Shown here: positions 10,201-18,049 of the stretch, piece by piece
How positions within the stretch are numbered: position 1 is the first letter of the stretch
Layout: every line of letters begins with the position of its first letter
NCBI GenBank assembly: GCA_913060685.1
Contig: CAJXVQ010000006.1
Location: 1-35,521 of the forward strand
Reading direction: 5' to 3'
Origin: an uncultured Verrucomicrobiales bacterium
GTDB lineage: Bacteria > Verrucomicrobiota > Verrucomicrobiia > Verrucomicrobiales > Akkermansiaceae
Length of the DNA stretch: 35,521 nucleotides
Notes under the pieces: model-generated
The model's database searches: none
Told to the model about the DNA's origin: nothing
Seen by the model: only the letters and a program-made list of their open reading frames with translations
Program-made: the position numbers and the translations under genes

Positions 10201-12839
10201 CCAACGTGAATTTGATCGATCGTCCGGGAGATGTCGGCACCCCGTCCGCGCCTAACTCGCGTGCCGAGGTAAACATCGGGCCGACCTATTCGGGGATGAA
10301 GCACTCGCCGGCAGTGCCCTCGGCGGGCGAACCCACCACGGTTTCGGTCGTGGCAAACGACCCGGACGGCATTTCCAGCCTGACATTGTTCTACTCGGTC
10401 AACGGTGGGGCATTTCAAACGGTCGCGATGGGTGGCGGCGCGAGTGGATTGTATCGCGGAGAGGTTCCCGGGCAGTCATCCGGCGCGCGCGTGCAGTTCT
10501 ACCTGACGGGTGCCGACTCATTCGGAGCCACGCAGACATTTCCGCAAGCGGGTCCGGACTCGCGTGCGATGTATCAAGTCAACGACGGTCTGGCGGCCAC
10601 CAACGGCTGGCAAAATTTTCGCATCATCATGACTGCTGCGGACTCCAGCTTCCAACACCAAGCGATCGAGGTGATGAGCAACGACCGTCTCGGCGCCACG
10701 ATCATCGACCGTGAGGGGGACATCTACTACGGCTGCGGCGTGCGATTGAAGAGTAGTCAGCGTGGGCGCGCCAACCTCAACCGGGTCGGTTACAGCGTGC
10801 GCTTCCCATCGGACGGGCTCTACCGCGGCGCACTTGACTCGGTGGCGATCGATCGTTCCGAGAGCCAAAGGCCGGGGCAGCGGGAATTGCTCTTCGACAT
10901 CATGATCTCCAACTCCGGCGGCGTGATCAGCCGCTACTACGACTTCGTCAAAGTGCTCGCCCCGAACTCATCGTTAACTGGCGGAGGACTGTTGCAGATG
11001 GCGCGCTACGGTGACGTCTTCCTCGATTCGCAGTTTGAAGACGGCGGTGATGGTCAGCTCTACGAGTATGAACTGATCTACTACCCTACCAGCGAGGACG
11101 CCAACGGCTTCAAGCGGCCACAACCCGACAACGTGACCGGCGCGCGTGTCTCCAACCTCGGCGATGATCAGGAACTCTATCGCTGGTTCTTCCTCAACAA
11201 GAACAATCGCGAGGCCGACCATTTCGCGCCGATCATGGCCTACAATAAACACTTCAGCAAATCGGGAGACTCCTTCGACGCCGGACTCGAGGATATCGTT
11301 GATGTCGACAGTTGGTTCCGCGGTATGGCCTACGCCGTCCTCAGCGGGGCGGGAGACAACGCCGGATCCGGCAGCCAGCACAACGGGATGTACTACGCGC
11401 GCCCCGACGACCGCGTGATGTTCCTCCCACACGACATGGACTTTGGGGCTGCCGGGGGAAACCCCACCGCATCGATCTTCGCCAACAGCGAATGCAACAA
11501 ACTGGCGAGCGTTCCCACACGCAGGCGCATCTACTTCGGCATCCTCCACGACATTGTCACCACGACGTGGAACAGCGCCTACATGTCAGACTTCACCTCG
11601 CACCTGGCATCGCTGGACCCAAGTCAGAACTGGGCTGGCAAGCTCAACTCCTTTGATCAACGCCGCAACTACGTGCTCACCCAGATCAATAACTCCATCG
11701 CGCCCATCGATTTTTCGATTACCACGTCCTCGCCGCTGATGGTCGCATCGAGCACGGCAACGATCTCTGGCGAAGGGTGGGTAGACGTTCGGGAGATCCG
11801 CCTGACAGGCGGGGCTGATCCGCTGGCGGTGGAATGGACGGACGGCAATTCCTGGACAGTGGACATCCCGGTGGCGCCCGGCTCACACACCTACACGATC
11901 GAGGCGTATGATTTCTCCGGGGAGCTCATCGACACCGATACGATCACGGTCGATAACACCGGCACGGTCGAACCAGCCTCTGCCTTGAATCTCGCCGTCT
12001 CCGAGTTGATGTACCATCCATCCGACCCGACGGCGGCAGAGATGGATGCTGGATTCACCGATGCGGATCTGTTCGAATTCATCGAGTTGACCAACATCGG
12101 GACACTGGACATCGACCTGACAGGCGTGAGCTTTACCGCAGGCATCAATTACGATCTCCCGGCGGCGACGATTCCCGCCGGAGGGCAGGTCGTGCTTGCC
12201 CGCAACCGTGCCGCCTTCCTGTCACGCCATCCAGGGGCGAGCACATTCCTGCTCCCGGGCGAATACGGGACCGGCGACACGAACAAGCTCGCCAATGGCG
12301 GCGAACAGGTTGTCATTGAAGATGCGCTGGGAAGCGATATCCGTCGCTTCACCTACGGCGACCGACTCCCTTGGCCAAATGCCTCTGACGGTGTCGGACC
12401 CAGTCTGGTGCTGATCGCGCCCGATACGAATCCTGACCACACCCTCCCGGAAAATTGGAGGCCCAGCACGACTTCCGGGGGTAACCCGGGATCTTCAGAC
12501 GCCAGGGCCTTCGTTGGCGATCCGAATGCTGATCTCGACAACAACGGTGTCCCCGACCTCGTCGACCACGCATTGACTGGCGATGGCCTGCCGATCCTTA
12601 GCTTCAGTGGTACGACAGTCGGTCTCGAGTATGATCGTGACCTGGCTGCAGATGACGTGATCGTCGAAATTCAAGTCTCAACTGACTTGTCAACTTGGAC
12701 CGATGGCTCCGGGCTGTTCTCGGAACTGGAGCCGATCTATCTCGGCGCGGGGGGGCAGCGAATGCGTTATGAAGCCCAGAGAACGGCGCTGCCAGCAGGG
12801 CGCTTTTTCATCAGGCTTCAGGTGACGCTGACCGAGTAG
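7287..12839 (+). CDS. Giant secreted lamin-tail / jelly-roll / CotH-kinase-like protein
   Basis: A 1850-residue exported multidomain protein. Residues 1-26 are a signal peptide ending near NHPVSAS. Domains in order: lamin-tail domain (LTD) about 30-155 (GEWIELFNQ); jelly-roll-like module about 186-363 (ADIWRYKD); LTD-like piece about 367-480 (FWVELINTG); first strand of another LTD near 490 (IVISEIAYSPPG); a second jelly-roll-like module about 519-690 (GDIWRYND); the rest of that LTD about 698-820 (QWVEIANRG); a carbohydrate-binding-like beta sandwich about 840-970; an Ig-like domain about 990-1095; a CotH-like kinase region about 1105-1470 (ELYRWFFLNKNN, FLPHDMDFGA); an Ig-like segment; a further LTD about 1565-1720 (FEFIELTNIG); an Asp/Asn-rich calcium-type loop (DPNADLDNNGVPD); and a C-terminal beta domain. 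CotH proteins phosphorylate partner proteins in spores; in such secreted forms the role is unproven. I use ATG 7287 rather than TTG 7269 because the signal peptide starts there. Confidence 0.85.
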   Translation: MPLPNLPLVFALVLCFLGLANHPVSASPDGVVVFNEVQYNPAGSDESGEWIELFNQMGIITDISGWRIDGIGYTFPNGTLVNPGSYVVVAKTPGAGEFGPFTGSIDNGGERLRLYNQSDRLMDELDFGDDARWPAAADGSGATLAKRKPYTASGRTDRWTYSEQLGGTRASANFPSTDGPPPPSTVGLIALADIWRYKDTPADPGADWAANVHPVGGDWKSGAGGIGFESGTTISLGTVLNHPNSNSPYVFTYHYEREFDLSTAQLAGLQSLKLRHGFDDGAVVYLNGTEVLRVNMPAGVIDAGTLALGGLEIDNLSADTTLPTGALLSGSNRISIEVHQEGLGSSDTVFGVELDVEIAGVDPGAGPMLSLNELPPANEASFWVELINTGPADIELAGIIISAGADPLREHQLTAGQLAPGALLLIDEATLGFRPADGEKLFLFDAAGTAVLDARQVTDSLLGRAEDRNGAWLYPSTATPGLPNVFVFNDDIVISEIAYSPPGLGGSPGVPPTFEITPLVAMGDIWRYNDADANLSADWSTASHPAGGDWKSGTGPIGAENGLLPVPLATMLSGYRSSTVTYYFETDFTVSAEVFNTAESLEITHQIDDGAAFYINGVRVGEFNLSSGALNPETLASPSVGNAVIDSLEVPISSLMSGVNRLSVEVHQSSTGSSDMVFGVGLAARVQTSPGIPALPFRNSDNQWVEIANRGASTINLGGWDFDNGISFDFPAGTILASGEHACVARDSALFTAAFPGARLLGEFSGSLSRTSEYVLLRDANRNPVNEVRYFDGGRWPGAADGGGSTLELRDLNADNRDAGAWAASDESGRTAWKTYTYRETATSSRGPDNQWREFNMGLLSDGEMLIDDISVIENPDGSAVQKLSDTTFNNAAAWKLVGNHRHGEIIDDPDSPGNKVLRIVATGATEHMHNQIFTKLSSAISNGTEYEISFRARWISGSRQLHTRLYFNRCANVNLIDRPGDVGTPSAPNSRAEVNIGPTYSGMKHSPAVPSAGEPTTVSVVANDPDGISSLTLFYSVNGGAFQTVAMGGGASGLYRGEVPGQSSGARVQFYLTGADSFGATQTFPQAGPDSRAMYQVNDGLAATNGWQNFRIIMTAADSSFQHQAIEVMSNDRLGATIIDREGDIYYGCGVRLKSSQRGRANLNRVGYSVRFPSDGLYRGALDSVAIDRSESQRPGQRELLFDIMISNSGGVISRYYDFVKVLAPNSSLTGGGLLQMARYGDVFLDSQFEDGGDGQLYEYELIYYPTSEDANGFKRPQPDNVTGARVSNLGDDQELYRWFFLNKNNREADHFAPIMAYNKHFSKSGDSFDAGLEDIVDVDSWFRGMAYAVLSGAGDNAGSGSQHNGMYYARPDDRVMFLPHDMDFGAAGGNPTASIFANSECNKLASVPTRRRIYFGILHDIVTTTWNSAYMSDFTSHLASLDPSQNWAGKLNSFDQRRNYVLTQINNSIAPIDFSITTSSPLMVASSTATISGEGWVDVREIRLTGGADPLAVEWTDGNSWTVDIPVAPGSHTYTIEAYDFSGELIDTDTITVDNTGTVEPASALNLAVSELMYHPSDPTAAEMDAGFTDADLFEFIELTNIGTLDIDLTGVSFTAGINYDLPAATIPAGGQVVLARNRAAFLSRHPGASTFLLPGEYGTGDTNKLANGGEQVVIEDALGSDIRRFTYGDRLPWPNASDGVGPSLVLIAPDTNPDHTLPENWRPSTTSGGNPGSSDARAFVGDPNADLDNNGVPDLVDHALTGDGLPILSFSGTTVGLEYDRDLAADDVIVEIQVSTDLSTWTDGSGLFSELEPIYLGAGGQRMRYEAQRTALPAGRFFIRLQVTLTE
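7842..8376 (+). repeat. First copy of an internal jelly-roll-like module
   Basis: This encodes about residues 186-363 of the large secreted protein. Landmarks shared with the second copy are DIWRY, ADW, HP.GGDWKSG.G.IG.E near the start and SIEVHQ..LGSSDTVFGV near the end. The pattern (edge strand, insertion loop, VYLNG-type hairpin, EVHQ strand) resembles modules used for glycan binding, but that function is inference. Confidence 0.7.
8835..9342 (+). repeat. Second copy of the internal jelly-roll-like module
   Basis: This encodes about residues 517-685 of the same protein and aligns with the first copy: GDIWRYND, SADW, HPAGGDWKSGTGPIGAE, FYINGVRVGEF, NRLSVEVHQSSTGSSDMVFG. The nucleotide sequences have diverged, so the duplication is old. 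It sits inside a lamin-tail domain, between that domain's first strand (ISEIAYSPPG) and its next one (WVEIANRG). Confidence 0.7.
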
Positions 12840-12856
12840 ATACTTGGGCAGCCATC

Positions 12857-13114
12857 ATGAAATCAGCGCGCTCAGGAAGCTGGTGGAGTGGCTCGGAAAC
12901 AAACCGCACTTTCCCGAAGACCGGTGGGGGACGATTTGCGGACGCATCGTATATTTCCGGATTCGGGTTCGATGACGAAGGGCGGGCGTTGGCCGTCACA
13001 GATTGGGATGGCGATGGTCACCTCGATCTGTGGGCCTCGCTATCTTCGCTGCATGCAACCTGGCCGGACGGGGTTGAGGGGTCGTGGCGGGCGAGCGCTA
13101 CGATAGCCGGGTGA
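12857..13114 (+). pseudogene. Remnant of an FG-GAP/VCBS - ASPIC/UnbV (CRTAC1-like) protein
   Basis: A short 85-codon frame holds SGSETNRTF, FADASYISGFGFDDEGRALA and VTDWDGDGHLDLW, the usual opening of CRTAC1-like proteins with FG-GAP/VCBS calcium-binding repeats (DxDxDG). The next recognisable words, about ten residues on, are TWPDGVEGSW, which resembles the WPDG motif of the far C-terminal ASPIC/UnbV domain. Intact proteins of this type run to several hundred residues with many repeats. The simplest reading is a large in-frame internal deletion that joined the two ends. There is no signal peptide at the ATG 12857. It follows the giant secreted gene by 17 bases and converges on the next gene 42 bases away. 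Confidence 0.6.
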
Positions 13115-13156
13115 TCCTCGTAACTTCCCGCCGCAGCACCACCCCGATCGGGCAGA

Positions 13157-15229
13157 TCAACGCGGCATCAATTGAACGCGGTAGAAGACGCGCGGCCCAG
13201 TGACGACTGAAAGATTATCGACGTAGGTGCTCTCGTCGTCTTCGGCTTCAAAACCGTCATCGAGTTCTCTCCATCCTCCGGGTTGCCCATCCGGCTGCAG
13301 AGCGGTGGATGCCTCAATCTTGTAAATGCGACCGGGGATCGAATCGAAAGTGAATTCTACTGATGGGGTGTCTCCATCGATGTATCTGATACTGGTGATC
13401 AGAGGATCCGCTTGTGAGCCTTCCACCACGTTGATCTCGAAAGCGTAAGTTCTACCGAGGCCGGCGTGGCTGAAACCGTCGACTGTTTGCCCAACGTCAG
13501 TGGGCGCTATAAAATCGTTGTCGTGGTCGGTGGAGCTGAAGCCCGAGCCGGAGTTATCGGCGTCCACTCCGATGATCTCAGAACCCAGGTTGGTCGTGAA
13601 GAACCCGGCATAGATATCTGTCGAAGCTTCCAGGGTGAAGCTTCCGGCCTCCGGTGCAGTCTGAATGCCATCGAGCTCCGGGTCGAACGCTGTTCCGAGC
13701 CACAGGATCGAATAGGATGGCGGTGTTCCAGTGAGGAGCATAGGAGTGACTTCGCCGGTGCCGGCATTGCTCATGACGACGTTGAGCCGCCAGTCGCTCA
13801 CGTTGTAGGTGCCCGCAGCAAGTGTGGTGAAGGTGCGGTCGATGTTGAGGCGCTCTTGATCGACGATATCGTTACCAGTCGCGTCCGTGATGTCGGCACC
13901 TGGACCAACAATGCTCCCGCCAATCACCGGGATCCGGGTGGCGAAATTCCAAGTTGTGTCATCGTCGATTCCCACAAAGCTGTTGCCCGCAAGGTCCTCG
14001 ATCGCGGTGGGGGCAATCTGAATCGCGTAGTTCTTACCGAACTCGAGGTCGTCCGTCGGGTTGATCGTCAAGACGGCTCCTGAAATCGAAACCTGGGCAT
14101 CGTCCACCGGAATCGCGGTCTGTGTCCCGTTGGTGATGTTCTTCAGCACGATGTCGCCGCTGCCAATCGCGATCTGTTCGTTAAAAGTCGCTACCAGGTT
14201 GCTTACGAGTGAAACATTCATTGCACCACTTGCGGGGCTGAGGGTTTCTATCTCCGGGGCGTCGAGGTCAGGCGCAGCCGTATTGAAATTCCACGTCACG
14301 TCATCCTCGATTCCGGCAAAGCTGTCTCCTGTCGTGTCATCGATAGCGGTCGCATCGATCTGGATGGCGTATGCCTTGCCCGCCTCGAGAGGTTGAGTCG
14401 GGGCGATGGTCAGGAAAACGCCCTCAACCGTGACTTGGGCGTCGCCAACCGGAATGGCGATTTGCGTCAAGTCGGTCAGATTCTTGATTGTGATATTGCC
14501 GGTGCCGGCCACGATCGGTTCGTCGAATGTCACCATCAGGTCGCTGCTGATCGCCACTTCGGTCGAGTCGTCACTCGGTTTCAGGCCGGTGACTATAGGT
14601 GGTGTCGGGTTAGGGGCACCGACTGGTTCGACCTCGATTGAAAAGGCGTAAGTGCGAGGGAGATTGCCATGCCCGAACGCAGTGAGTGCCGCACCAACGC
14701 TGCCTGCCTCGTCAAAATTGAGTCCGTTCGCGTGGTCGGTGGTGCCGAAGCTTGTATCGGTCAGGATACTGTTCTGGACCGCAGCGGCATTCGTGTTCTG
14801 AATTCCCGCCGCGACGGTAGCGCCTCCGGCGGGAACAACGAAAGTGTCGTCGGCTCCACCGAAGGGAACGAGGTTCTGGGTCCCCGGTTCGGTGTCGATG
14901 GTGGCTCCGAAGGCCAGGACGGTGTGATCCGCGGCTCCGTTGACGATCGTTAGGAAAGGGAACACTGGCTGGGTGGCGCCATTTGAGGCATCTGCTGCAG
15001 CCTGATAGTCCCAGGTCGTTGCCCGGTAGGTTCCTTCCGCGAGGAATACCGTATCGGTGATGTTGATGTTTTGACGCATCTGGTTGGTCGTGCCGTCGGA
15101 TGGTGTGTCTTGGACGCCGGTTAGGACTGGCCCGAAGCCGATGGTAACGGCGCTCGCGACCGTAATCAGTGACAATCCGATGGAGGCGGCCAGCAGAAGT
15201 CTGGCTCCGAGAGGTGTTTTCGTTTTCAT
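13157..15229 (-). CDS. Secreted protein with two Big_5 domains between duplicated outer modules
   Basis: A 690-residue exported protein with a signal peptide at residues 1-27 (LLLAASIGLSLITVASA). Two SbsA/Big_5 Ig-like domains lie at about 205-320 and 322-435; both show the order LxPxxxxxxVxxxSxLxxxFxExIxxGxGxIxxKNxTxxxQxAIPVxDAQV and end with DDxTWNF. They are flanked by two copies of a different module of about 165 residues (about 45-195 and 455-610), each ending with a TDH motif, then GH..LPRTYAF or AG.LGRTYAF and a short strand. The C-terminus (about 615-690) is a beta domain with FDSIPGRIYKIEAS and ends VFYRVQLMPR, a tail seen in many verrucomicrobial secreted proteins. There is no PEP-CTERM or LPXTG anchor. 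Big_5 domains are structural; adhesion or a surface layer role is plausible. No neighbour shares an operon with it. Confidence 0.75.
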   Translation of the reverse strand: MKTKTPLGARLLLAASIGLSLITVASAVTIGFGPVLTGVQDTPSDGTTNQMRQNINITDTVFLAEGTYRATTWDYQAAADASNGATQPVFPFLTIVNGAADHTVLAFGATIDTEPGTQNLVPFGGADDTFVVPAGGATVAAGIQNTNAAAVQNSILTDTSFGTTDHANGLNFDEAGSVGAALTAFGHGNLPRTYAFSIEVEPVGAPNPTPPIVTGLKPSDDSTEVAISSDLMVTFDEPIVAGTGNITIKNLTDLTQIAIPVGDAQVTVEGVFLTIAPTQPLEAGKAYAIQIDATAIDDTTGDSFAGIEDDVTWNFNTAAPDLDAPEIETLSPASGAMNVSLVSNLVATFNEQIAIGSGDIVLKNITNGTQTAIPVDDAQVSISGAVLTINPTDDLEFGKNYAIQIAPTAIEDLAGNSFVGIDDDTTWNFATRIPVIGGSIVGPGADITDATGNDIVDQERLNIDRTFTTLAAGTYNVSDWRLNVVMSNAGTGEVTPMLLTGTPPSYSILWLGTAFDPELDGIQTAPEAGSFTLEASTDIYAGFFTTNLGSEIIGVDADNSGSGFSSTDHDNDFIAPTDVGQTVDGFSHAGLGRTYAFEINVVEGSQADPLITSIRYIDGDTPSVEFTFDSIPGRIYKIEASTALQPDGQPGGWRELDDGFEAEDDESTYVDNLSVVTGPRVFYRVQLMPR

Positions 15230-15690
15230 GCAATCGAGGGAGTTAGGGTCTCTTCATCCTTCTCCAATGAGTGGGCTAGAAGAAAAGGCAGACCAATTCG
15301 CGGTGGAGTCTAACAGAAATTCACGACAAAATGCAATCACTGAATTCTTCTCGTTAACGGCCCGCGTGCGTTGCGCACCGAGTCCCACGAATTTCGGGAA
15401 GCTCCCTACCGCAAAAGCAAAAACACAGGAGCAGTGTGAACCGAACCTGTGCTCTGCCGTAAAAACTGCTAAGATCTGCGGGTGGACTCCGCGTGTAATT
15501 TTCAGTCGCTTGGATCATGCTTCGGCCAGTTGCAGTACGGGGAGACGGGGATAGAGCCGGCCGGATTGTGTCGGGAGATCGATCACGCTGTCCTTCGCGT
15601 CGGGGGGTGCTACCGGAATATTATCTGCTTATCAGCTTTCATCGAGAGCCGGCGTAAGTCCAAGACCTTCTTTGACCTCAGCTGCAAACA
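15230..15690. other. Intergenic region without a recognisable gene
   Basis: I see no credible coding frame here on either strand. It contains a minus-strand hairpin with a following T-run (15415-15451, listed separately) and a short hairpin GTGCG-TTG-CGCAC at 15366-15378. The promoter of the Big_5 gene should lie in about 15235-15350. Confidence 0.6.
15415..15451 (-). terminator. Possible second minus-strand terminator
   Basis: On the minus strand, CACAGG (plus 15446-15451) pairs with CCTGTG (plus 15424-15429) across a 16-base loop, and the strand then reads GTTTTTGCTTTTGC. The stem is only six pairs, so this is tentative. It lies about 240 bases beyond the stronger terminator of the receptor gene. 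Confidence 0.35.
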
Positions 15691-15691
15691 G

Positions 15692-15724
15692 AAAAACCGG
15701 AAGCCGTAGCCGACTCCCGGTTTT
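15692..15724 (-). terminator. Terminator of the TonB-dependent receptor gene
   Basis: AAAACCGG (15693-15700) and CCGGTTTT (15717-15724) form an eight-pair stem with a 16-base loop. On the minus strand, the stem runs into TTTTTCTG. It begins 22 bases after the stop codon of the receptor gene. The A-tract on the other side means it could also work weakly in the plus direction. Confidence 0.75.
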
Positions 15725-15746
15725 CAAGAAGGAAAGACCAATACGA

Positions 15747-17948
15747 TTAGAATTTCGCCTCAAATCCGATAAACGCCGTACGTCCGATATTGGCACGTGG
15801 TCCGCGGGCAAGGCGTGAGACAATGGCTTGCTCGTCGAACAGGTTGCTCACACCTGCAAGAAGAGTGACGTTTTCATTCACATCATAGGTTCCGGTGAAA
15901 TCAAAGAGGAGGAGGTCATCGATCTTGCCGGCTCGCGAACCGGCCCCGGCGGTGTCGTCGAGGGGTGAATCAACATTCTGGGCGGTGCCAAAGGTCTCGC
16001 TCACAAAGGTGGCATCGAGATTGAGACTCCAAGCTCCTTGGGCCAAACCGATACCAGCGGCAAGCTGCCACTCGGGGACGTAAGGAATCTCAGCACCATT
16101 CGTGGCTCCGGCATAGATGTTGTCGCCTCCTCCACTGTCGATGGCGGAGGTCAAGGTGGCGTCGGTCCAAGTCGCAGTGATATACATCGGGATGGATAGG
16201 TCACTCCCGGTGTCTGCACAGGGATCGTAGGAAAGCTGTGCTTCAATACCATAGACTTCGGCCTCACCGACATTCTGCGCATTTGGATCTCCAAGACCGG
16301 CATCGGTTGCGATCAAGTTATCGAAGTCGGTGAAGAAGGCCGTAACGTCATAGCTCAGCTTGGGACTCTGATAGCGGTAACCAAGTTCGAAGCCGGTGGA
16401 TTCTTCCTCTTCAACTCCACGGGAAGCCGAGCGAGGCCCGGGAATGGAAACGCCACGAAAAACTCCCCCATAGACAACCGAGGAGTTGTCGAACTCATAG
16501 TTGAAGCCGATCCCCGGGGTGACGAGGTCGAAGGTATTGGAGCCGGATTGGTTGCTATTGTAATCCACGTAGGATTGATCGGCATGCTCGTAGCGAATGC
16601 CCGGGGTCAGGGTGAGGTTCCCGATTGAGAGTTCATCCTGCAACCAGAGCGCGAGGGCATCGGTCTCCTGGGAACGATTGCCCTGGCTTCCCGGAGCGCC
16701 TACGATCCGGTCAGTGATGTTTCCAGTGTCTCCAAGAACAATGTTCTCATCGTTTTGAAAACGGCGAACATCGTCACGGTGGTAACGGGCTCCAAATTTT
16801 AGAGTATGATCCACTTGCCCGGTTATGAATTCGTAGTCACCGGTCATCTGGTAACCGTAGGCGGTGTAGTCGCGGTTGTTATTGCGAAACACGAGAGTGC
16901 CGGGTCCGCGCATTTGCAGGATCTCAAGACCATCACCGGTCGCGAGCGCTTCGCGAACCGAGTTTGCGCCACCGATAATGTCATCCACCTTCGCCCAGTT
17001 TCGGGTGAACTCGTTATAGTATCCGGCGAACTCAAGGCTGACGCTGTCGGTTGGCTCGATTCGGTATTTCAGATAAGTGCGGTGCTGCTCCGAAGCCATG
17101 TTGTCGAAACGTGATCCGGCGTATCGGCGGTCGGGATTCCGACGAACATCTTCTTCAGTGAGCCCGATGTAGGTCTCATCGGAATCAAAATTCGAGTAGC
17201 CATATTTAAACTCCACGCGCTGACGAAGTGGGGTATTGGGTTCCCAGAAAAGTTTCACCATGGGTTCGGTCAGGGTGAAGCCGGTATCATCCGAACTGCC
17301 GAGACCACCGCCACTGTCGATCTTTCGGAAACCATCACTGGAGTGCTGGAAGAGCTCGAAGAGAAAGCCCACCTTACCATTGGCGGTGTCTACCGTATTG
17401 CCGTAGTAGCTGTGGGAAAGGAACGTGTTGTAGGTGCCATAGGTATTCCGGGTGTAGAAAGTCTCCTCAGCCGGAATTTCGGTGGAGAGGAAGTTGATCA
17501 CTCCCCCGGTCGTCTGGGGTCCATATTGGATTTGACTGGAGCCCTTGAGCACTTCGATGCCTGACATGCGTCCGGCACGGGGAAAATAATACGCGGCAGG
17601 AGCCGAGTAGGGTGCCGGCGCGGTGAGGATGCCATCCTCCATGATGGTTACTTTTTCCGAACGGGTACCATCACCTCCACGGATGGAAATGTTGGGGAAA
17701 TTACCAAAACCGTCCTCTTCCCGGACATAAACCCCGGGGACTTTACGGAGGACCTTCTGGATGTTGGTGATGCCTTTCTTTTGAAATTCCTCCGCTTCAA
17801 TGTAGGCACCCGAACCGGTCAGTCCAAGGAGGTCCTCGGTGCTACCGATGACGTTGACGGTTTCGAGGGTTTCGATGGCGTCCTGAGCGGAAAGCATCCC
17901 CATCGCAAGGGCGGCGGTCAGGGTGAAAATACCAGTGTTCTTAGTCAT
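15747..17948 (-). CDS. TonB-dependent outer-membrane receptor, FecA/siderophore-like
   Basis: A 733-residue outer-membrane beta-barrel that imports a ligand, probably a ferric complex, using energy from TonB. A signal peptide (LTAALAMGMLSAQ) is followed directly by a TonB-box-like stretch TLETVNVIGS. The plug domain spans about residues 40-165: IQKVLRKVPGVYVREEDG, GNFPNISIRGGDGTRSEKV, TIMEDGILTAPAPYSAPAAY and IEVLKGSSQIQYGPQTTGG. The remainder is a 22-strand barrel of alternating residues that ends GFEAKF with a terminal Phe, as required for barrel assembly. The plug motifs are those I associate with iron(III) dicitrate-type receptors, but it lacks the extra N-terminal signalling domain of FecA, so it should not signal to a sigma factor through that route. 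tonB lies 101 bases upstream on the same strand. The ligand is inferred, not seen. Confidence 0.93.
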   Translation of the reverse strand: MTKNTGIFTLTAALAMGMLSAQDAIETLETVNVIGSTEDLLGLTGSGAYIEAEEFQKKGITNIQKVLRKVPGVYVREEDGFGNFPNISIRGGDGTRSEKVTIMEDGILTAPAPYSAPAAYYFPRAGRMSGIEVLKGSSQIQYGPQTTGGVINFLSTEIPAEETFYTRNTYGTYNTFLSHSYYGNTVDTANGKVGFLFELFQHSSDGFRKIDSGGGLGSSDDTGFTLTEPMVKLFWEPNTPLRQRVEFKYGYSNFDSDETYIGLTEEDVRRNPDRRYAGSRFDNMASEQHRTYLKYRIEPTDSVSLEFAGYYNEFTRNWAKVDDIIGGANSVREALATGDGLEILQMRGPGTLVFRNNNRDYTAYGYQMTGDYEFITGQVDHTLKFGARYHRDDVRRFQNDENIVLGDTGNITDRIVGAPGSQGNRSQETDALALWLQDELSIGNLTLTPGIRYEHADQSYVDYNSNQSGSNTFDLVTPGIGFNYEFDNSSVVYGGVFRGVSIPGPRSASRGVEEEESTGFELGYRYQSPKLSYDVTAFFTDFDNLIATDAGLGDPNAQNVGEAEVYGIEAQLSYDPCADTGSDLSIPMYITATWTDATLTSAIDSGGGDNIYAGATNGAEIPYVPEWQLAAGIGLAQGAWSLNLDATFVSETFGTAQNVDSPLDDTAGAGSRAGKIDDLLLFDFTGTYDVNENVTLLAGVSNLFDEQAIVSRLARGPRANIGRTAFIGFEAKF

Positions 17949-17964
17949 TTTGGTGTTTATTGAG

Positions 17965-17977
17965 ATTGCGTCGCAAT
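17965..17977. promoter_or_regulatory. 13-bp palindrome before the receptor gene
   Basis: ATTGCG-T-CGCAAT is a perfect inverted repeat centred 23 bases upstream of the receptor start codon. An overlapping CGCAATTG (17972-17979) recurs just before tonB at 18894-18901. It may be an operator for a dimeric regulator; it does not look like a standard Fur box. Confidence 0.4.
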
Positions 17978-18049
17978 TGCAGGTAATATTTAAAAAGGTC
18001 TCGTTATGTCTTAATTTCCCGGATTCCCTGGGATCGTGGAGTGGCCGAT

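Noticed and set aside
9591-10418. 275-codon antisense frame within the lamin-tail/CotH gene
   Set aside because: Overlaps a recognisable multidomain protein; composition is Arg/Val-rich as expected from a GC-rich shadow.
15235-15480. Possible riboswitch (cobalamin or cyclic-di-GMP type) before the Big_5 gene
   Set aside because: I could not match any core riboswitch motif, and the downstream gene has no related function.
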